A program made the position numbers and the translations under genes. Shown here in pieces: positions 7,277 to 9,597 of a stretch of DNA of 9,597 nucleotides (the first letter of the stretch is position 1; each line of letters starts with the position of its first letter). The DNA lies in contig MEMY01000024.1 in assembly GCA_001768965.1 (NCBI GenBank), positions 1 to 9,597 of the forward strand. Direction: 5' to 3'. The DNA is from an archaeon RBG_16_50_20. Its GTDB lineage: Archaea; Thermoproteota; Bathyarchaeia; 40CM-2-53-6. The notes under the pieces were generated by a model, which was not told the DNA's origin, ran no database searches, and was given only the letters and a program-made list of their open reading frames with translations.

Positions 7277-7311
7277 TCGCTTCGCGGGATTTAGCCCCTG
7301 TCGGCCGTACC

Positions 7312-7320
7312 TTCATATTC
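7312..7320 (+). promoter_or_regulatory. Weak candidate TATA box for rbcL
   Basis: TTCATATTC is the most AT-rich stretch suitably placed in the 101-base gap before rbcL. It would give a leader near 38 bases, containing the palindrome TTGATCAA (7355-7362). The match is poor, and rbcL may instead be read through from prs and the isomerase gene. Confidence 0.25.
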
Positions 7321-7364
7321 AAGATGCTCTAGGTCTGAATCAAACGTTCATCTGTTGATCAATA

Positions 7365-7370
7365 GAGAGG
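7365..7370 (+). promoter_or_regulatory. Shine-Dalgarno GAGAGG of rbcL
   Basis: GAGAGG ends 7 bases before ATG 7378. It is the clearest ribosome-binding site in the window and fixes the RuBisCO start. It suggests strong independent translation of rbcL. Confidence 0.6.
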
Positions 7371-7377
7371 AATTCGA

Positions 7378-8664
7378 ATGAGTGAATGGTATCACGAGTT
7401 TGTTGACCGAAACTACAAGCCCGGTCCGGATGATTTGCTTTGCCTCTTCCGCTTGGAACCGGCCTCCGGGTTCACGATTGAAGATGCCGCGGGTAGGGTA
7501 GCCTCGGAATCGTCTGTTGGCACATGGACCGAACTCACTACGATGAAACCTCGCATACGAAAACTGATGGCCAAAGCATACGATATTCAAGGCAACCTGG
7601 TGAAAGTTGCCTATCCACCCGCGCTCTTTGAGCCAGCAAACATGCCGCAAATACTCAGCTCGGTTGCAGGGAACATCTTCGGAATGAAAGCAGTCCAGAA
7701 CGTGAGATTGGAAGACATCCGTTGGCCGGGCAAATTGCTCCGAAGCTTTCAGGGGCCGCTCCTTGGGACATCTGGTATTCGAAGAATATTCCGAGAGAAA
7801 AAGAGGCCTCTAACTGCAACTGTTCCTAAACCCAAGCTCGGTCTTACAGCGAAAGAACACGCAAGAGCCGGCTATGAAGCGTGGCTGGGAGGAATTGACC
7901 TGCTGAAGGACGATGAGAACTTAACTTCACAACCCTTCAACAAATTCAAAGAGCGAGTGCACGAGTGTTTCAGACTTCGTGACAAAGCCGAAAAAGAAAC
8001 TGGAGAGCGCAAGAGCTACCTGATCAACGTAACCGCTGAGACCAACGAAATGCTTCGGCGGGCCAAGGCGGTTGCCAACGCGGGTGGCGAATACGTAATG
8101 GTTGACATTCTCACATGCGGCTGGGCGGCGCTCCAGACGTTGCGTAAAGAATGTGAACGCCTGAAACTCGCGATTCATGCGCATCGCGCATTCCACGCCG
8201 CTTTCACCAGAAATCGTCTCCACGGCATGTCCATGCTTGCTGTTTCTGACGTAGCGAGGTTGATTGGAGTTGATCAGCTTCACATTGGAACTGTGATCGG
8301 AAAGCTCGAATCGCCTCAAGAAGAAGTCCTTGCCCTGCGAGACAACCTCCAGAAAAGAACAGTGGCCGTCAATTCTTCGACTCTGGGTCAGGATTGGGGT
8401 CGAATGAAACCAGTCTTCCCTACTTGCTCCGGAGGTCTTCATCCCGGCCTCGTACCGGAACTGATGAAGATTGTAGGTTCAGACGTCATCATACAGGCAG
8501 GCGGCGGGGTCTGGGGACATCCTGACGGCGGCGAGGCTGGAGCACGTGCCTTGAGACAGGCTATCGAAGTGGGCATGGACGGTGGAAGTCTACAGGACTA
8601 TGCCCGCGACCACGGAGAGCTTCAGAGAGCTATCGAGACTTGGGGAGTCGCCACGTTCAAGTGA
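7378..8664 (+). CDS. rbcL: Ribulose-1,5-bisphosphate carboxylase, archaeal form III large subunit
   Basis: Carboxylates RuBP to two 3-phosphoglycerate; form III enzymes work as large-subunit-only oligomers, usually in nucleotide-pentose salvage. The 428 residues retain all active-site residues by spinach numbering: E60 (E44), T65-W66 (T49-W50), N123 (N99 in AGNIFGM), K175 and K177 (K151, K153 in PKPKLGL), carbamylated K201 with D203/E204 (K177, D179, E180 in LLKDDEN), H294/R295 (H269, R270 in HAHRAFHAAFTR), H327 (H302), K334 (K309 in GTVIGKLE), S379 (S351 in SGGLHPG) and the GGG phosphate loop (375-377). It is thus a true carboxylase, not a RuBisCO-like protein. Its wording (EHARAGYEAWLGGIDLLKDD, GTVIGKLE without the extra residues of the Thermococcus loop) reminds me more of methanogen-type than Thermococcus-type form III. 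Small departures are S312 after KLE, usually Gly, and W379 in GGGVWGHP. The start ATG 7378 has GAGAGG upstream. The stop overlaps the next gene (GTGA). Confidence 0.96.
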   Translation: MSEWYHEFVDRNYKPGPDDLLCLFRLEPASGFTIEDAAGRVASESSVGTWTELTTMKPRIRKLMAKAYDIQGNLVKVAYPPALFEPANMPQILSSVAGNIFGMKAVQNVRLEDIRWPGKLLRSFQGPLLGTSGIRRIFREKKRPLTATVPKPKLGLTAKEHARAGYEAWLGGIDLLKDDENLTSQPFNKFKERVHECFRLRDKAEKETGERKSYLINVTAETNEMLRRAKAVANAGGEYVMVDILTCGWAALQTLRKECERLKLAIHAHRAFHAAFTRNRLHGMSMLAVSDVARLIGVDQLHIGTVIGKLESPQEEVLALRDNLQKRTVAVNSSTLGQDWGRMKPVFPTCSGGLHPGLVPELMKIVGSDVIIQAGGGVWGHPDGGEAGARALRQAIEVGMDGGSLQDYARDHGELQRAIETWGVATFK

Positions 8665-9467
8665 AACGAGATTATTGCGTAACGTTCGACCTGTGGGAGA
8701 CTCTTTTCATTGACCGCCATGAACTAGACCATGAGCGAGACCGCATGCGGTACGAGGGCCTCCACCAAGTACTCTCAAGTTTAGACATCGAGATTCCGTT
8801 GGACGACTTGCGGGGGGCCTACGAGGAGAGCGCGCACCAGTTTCAGAGCATCTGGCGACGAAATGAAAGCATCTCAGCGACAGACCAGATTCGGCTGATA
8901 ATACGGGAGGCAACGAGAAATGCAGTCGATCTCCCCAAGGATCCAAGTGCCGTCGACATGTTACAGAATGCCTACGTTGACCCCCTCTTCAAATTTCCTC
9001 CCAAGCTCAACGATGAAGCAATGGCCACTCTGGAAGGAATGCGCGGTCGGGTTCGCAAGCTGGGGCTGATAAGCAACACGGGCCGCAGCCCCGGTGCAGC
9101 TCTTCGCAAACTAATGGGCAGATATGAAATCCTGCCGTTCTTCGACGTGACAATCTTCTCTGACGAGGTCGGATGTCGCAAGCCGGACAAGCGGATCTTC
9201 GAAGCTGCCGTTGCACAACTTGGCTCAAATCCGGCGCGTACCATTCACATCGGAGATGATCCGGAAGCAGACATCTGGGGCGCAAAGCAGTTTGGAATGC
9301 GTGCTCTCCTTTTCGATTATCCAGTTCCAGAGGGGTTCAAGCGAGTGCCAACCTCGCTATTTGCACTATCAAGGGTCGATAGGCGAGTACCGGATTCTGA
9401 AATAGAGCCAGATGCTAGGATAACCTCGTTGAAAGAAGCTTTGGCGTTCATCGATTCTGTGAGTTGA
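8661..9467 (+). CDS. HAD-superfamily hydrolase coupled to rbcL, atypical motif I
   Basis: HAD hydrolase with a helical C1-type cap, 268 residues. Motif I reads VTFDLWETLF: nucleophile D10 is present, but the D+2 acid/base of phosphatases is W12 (TGG 8694-8696), as in haloacid-dehalogenase-like FDxYGTL proteins. Motif II is LISNTG (136-141), motif III is K174 in CRKPDKRIF, and motif IV is HIGDDPEAD (196-204). The cap is probably residues 20-115. The GTG start at 8661 overlaps the rbcL stop (GTGA), the same arrangement as prs/isomerase. TTG 8640 would add 7 residues, but the overlap and the position of motif I favour 8661. Coupling to rbcL points to sugar-phosphate or 2-phosphoglycolate metabolism. 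Candidates are PRPP or ribose-phosphate phosphatase, phosphoglycolate phosphatase, or a dehalogenase-like enzyme. The family is certain; the substrate is unknown, and the Trp argues against an ordinary phosphatase assignment. Confidence 0.88.
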   Translation: MKRDYCVTFDLWETLFIDRHELDHERDRMRYEGLHQVLSSLDIEIPLDDLRGAYEESAHQFQSIWRRNESISATDQIRLIIREATRNAVDLPKDPSAVDMLQNAYVDPLFKFPPKLNDEAMATLEGMRGRVRKLGLISNTGRSPGAALRKLMGRYEILPFFDVTIFSDEVGCRKPDKRIFEAAVAQLGSNPARTIHIGDDPEADIWGAKQFGMRALLFDYPVPEGFKRVPTSLFALSRVDRRVPDSEIEPDARITSLKEALAFIDSVS

Positions 9468-9492
9468 GGGATCCGGCAAGTCCAACCCGGTA

Positions 9493-9597
9493 TCACGAGA
9501 GGTACTTGAGTAACGTCTCTCGGTTGGGGCTGCCTCGCGTTTCTGGTCTAGTGGCTTTCAATCCGGCAGCGCAGTTTCCCCACCTGAGAGCCTCTTC
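9493..9597 (-). CDS. C-terminal fragment of a probable PfkB-family carbohydrate/nucleoside kinase
   Basis: The minus strand is open from the right edge to TGA at 9495-9493, giving 34 residues. They begin EEALRWGNCAAGLKATRPET and end NRETLLKYLS. The pattern matches the end of ribokinase/PfkB proteins: EAlrfanaaaAlkvTrpGa.., then PtreEv..fL. The catalytic GAGD region lies outside the window, so activity cannot be judged. The gene converges on the HAD gene with 25 bases between stops. In archaea this family includes ADP-dependent ribose-1-phosphate kinase, which makes R15P, as well as ribokinase and nucleoside kinases; the first would complete the pathway encoded next door, but that is inference from context. 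The short length limits confidence. Confidence 0.5.
   Translation of the reverse strand, partial: EEALRWGNCAAGLKATRPETRGSPNRETLLKYLS

Noticed and set aside
7355..7362. Palindrome TTGATCAA just before the rbcL ribosome-binding site as an operator.
   Set aside because: An 8-base palindrome is expected by chance at this length, and no second copy or neighbouring symmetry supports it.
7927..8442. 171-codon minus-strand open frame inside rbcL.
   Set aside because: It is antisense to conserved RuBisCO active-site blocks and shows no family pattern.
8640..8660. Upstream TTG 8640 as the start of the second HAD protein.
   Set aside because: It would overlap rbcL by 25 bases and add seven residues before the usual HAD N-terminal strand; GTG 8661 gives the same 4-base overlap seen at prs/isomerase.
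9551..9597. GGTCTAGTGGC near the right edge resembles the D-arm of a tRNA.
   Set aside because: No D-stem partner, anticodon stem or T-loop can be found with proper spacing, and the opposite strand reads as a coherent kinase C-terminus across the same bases.

Overview
The window looks like chromosomal DNA of an archaeon, probably an uncultivated mesophilic or moderately thermophilic lineage; I cannot place the phylum. The evidence is a class III-type (archaeal) PRPP synthase, a form III RuBisCO, a ribose-1,5-bisphosphate isomerase of the archaeal type, TTTAAA/TTTTAT boxes about 25-40 bases before starts, short leaders and many TTG/GTG starts. The DnaK/DnaJ pair is of bacterial type, as in many archaea that acquired it by ancient transfer. 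I see no insertion sequence, CRISPR array, tRNA or rRNA, and no gene-free stretch longer than about 130 bases.

Layout. (1) Positions 1-2494, + strand: the C-terminal two thirds of DnaK, then DnaJ. (2) 2497-3558, - strand, convergent with dnaJ (2-base gap): a small two-helix membrane protein followed by an inositol-monophosphatase-family phosphatase. (3) 3651-4307, + strand: a PSP/MtnX-like HAD phosphatase, sharing a TTTAAA box with the divergent membrane-protein gene. (4) 4382-9467, + strand: a ribose-bisphosphate block. It holds an eIF2B-alpha-like protein, PRPP synthase, ribose-1,5-bisphosphate isomerase, form III RuBisCO and a second HAD hydrolase. Two of the junctions are 4-base GTGA start/stop overlaps. 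(5) 9493-9597, - strand: the last 34 codons of a gene that reads like the C-terminus of a PfkB-family sugar/nucleoside kinase.

How the genes fit together. Isomerase plus RuBisCO form the core of archaeal nucleotide-pentose carbon salvage: ribose 1,5-bisphosphate (R15P) -> ribulose 1,5-bisphosphate (RuBP) + CO2 -> two 3-phosphoglycerate. What differs from the textbook AMP pathway is the feeder next door. There is a PRPP synthase overlapping the isomerase gene, and possibly a PfkB kinase at the edge, but no AMP phosphorylase and no phosphoribulokinase in view. R15P could therefore come from PRPP by loss of one phosphate, or from ribose 1-phosphate by a PfkB kinase. The HAD protein coupled to rbcL could be a PRPP/sugar phosphatase or a 2-phosphoglycolate phosphatase, but its first motif is atypical. 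The most unusual item is the second eIF2B-fold protein upstream of prs. It lacks both isomerase catalytic residues (Ser and Glu in place of Cys133 and Asp202) and may be a regulatory or partner subunit, or a translation-factor-like protein.
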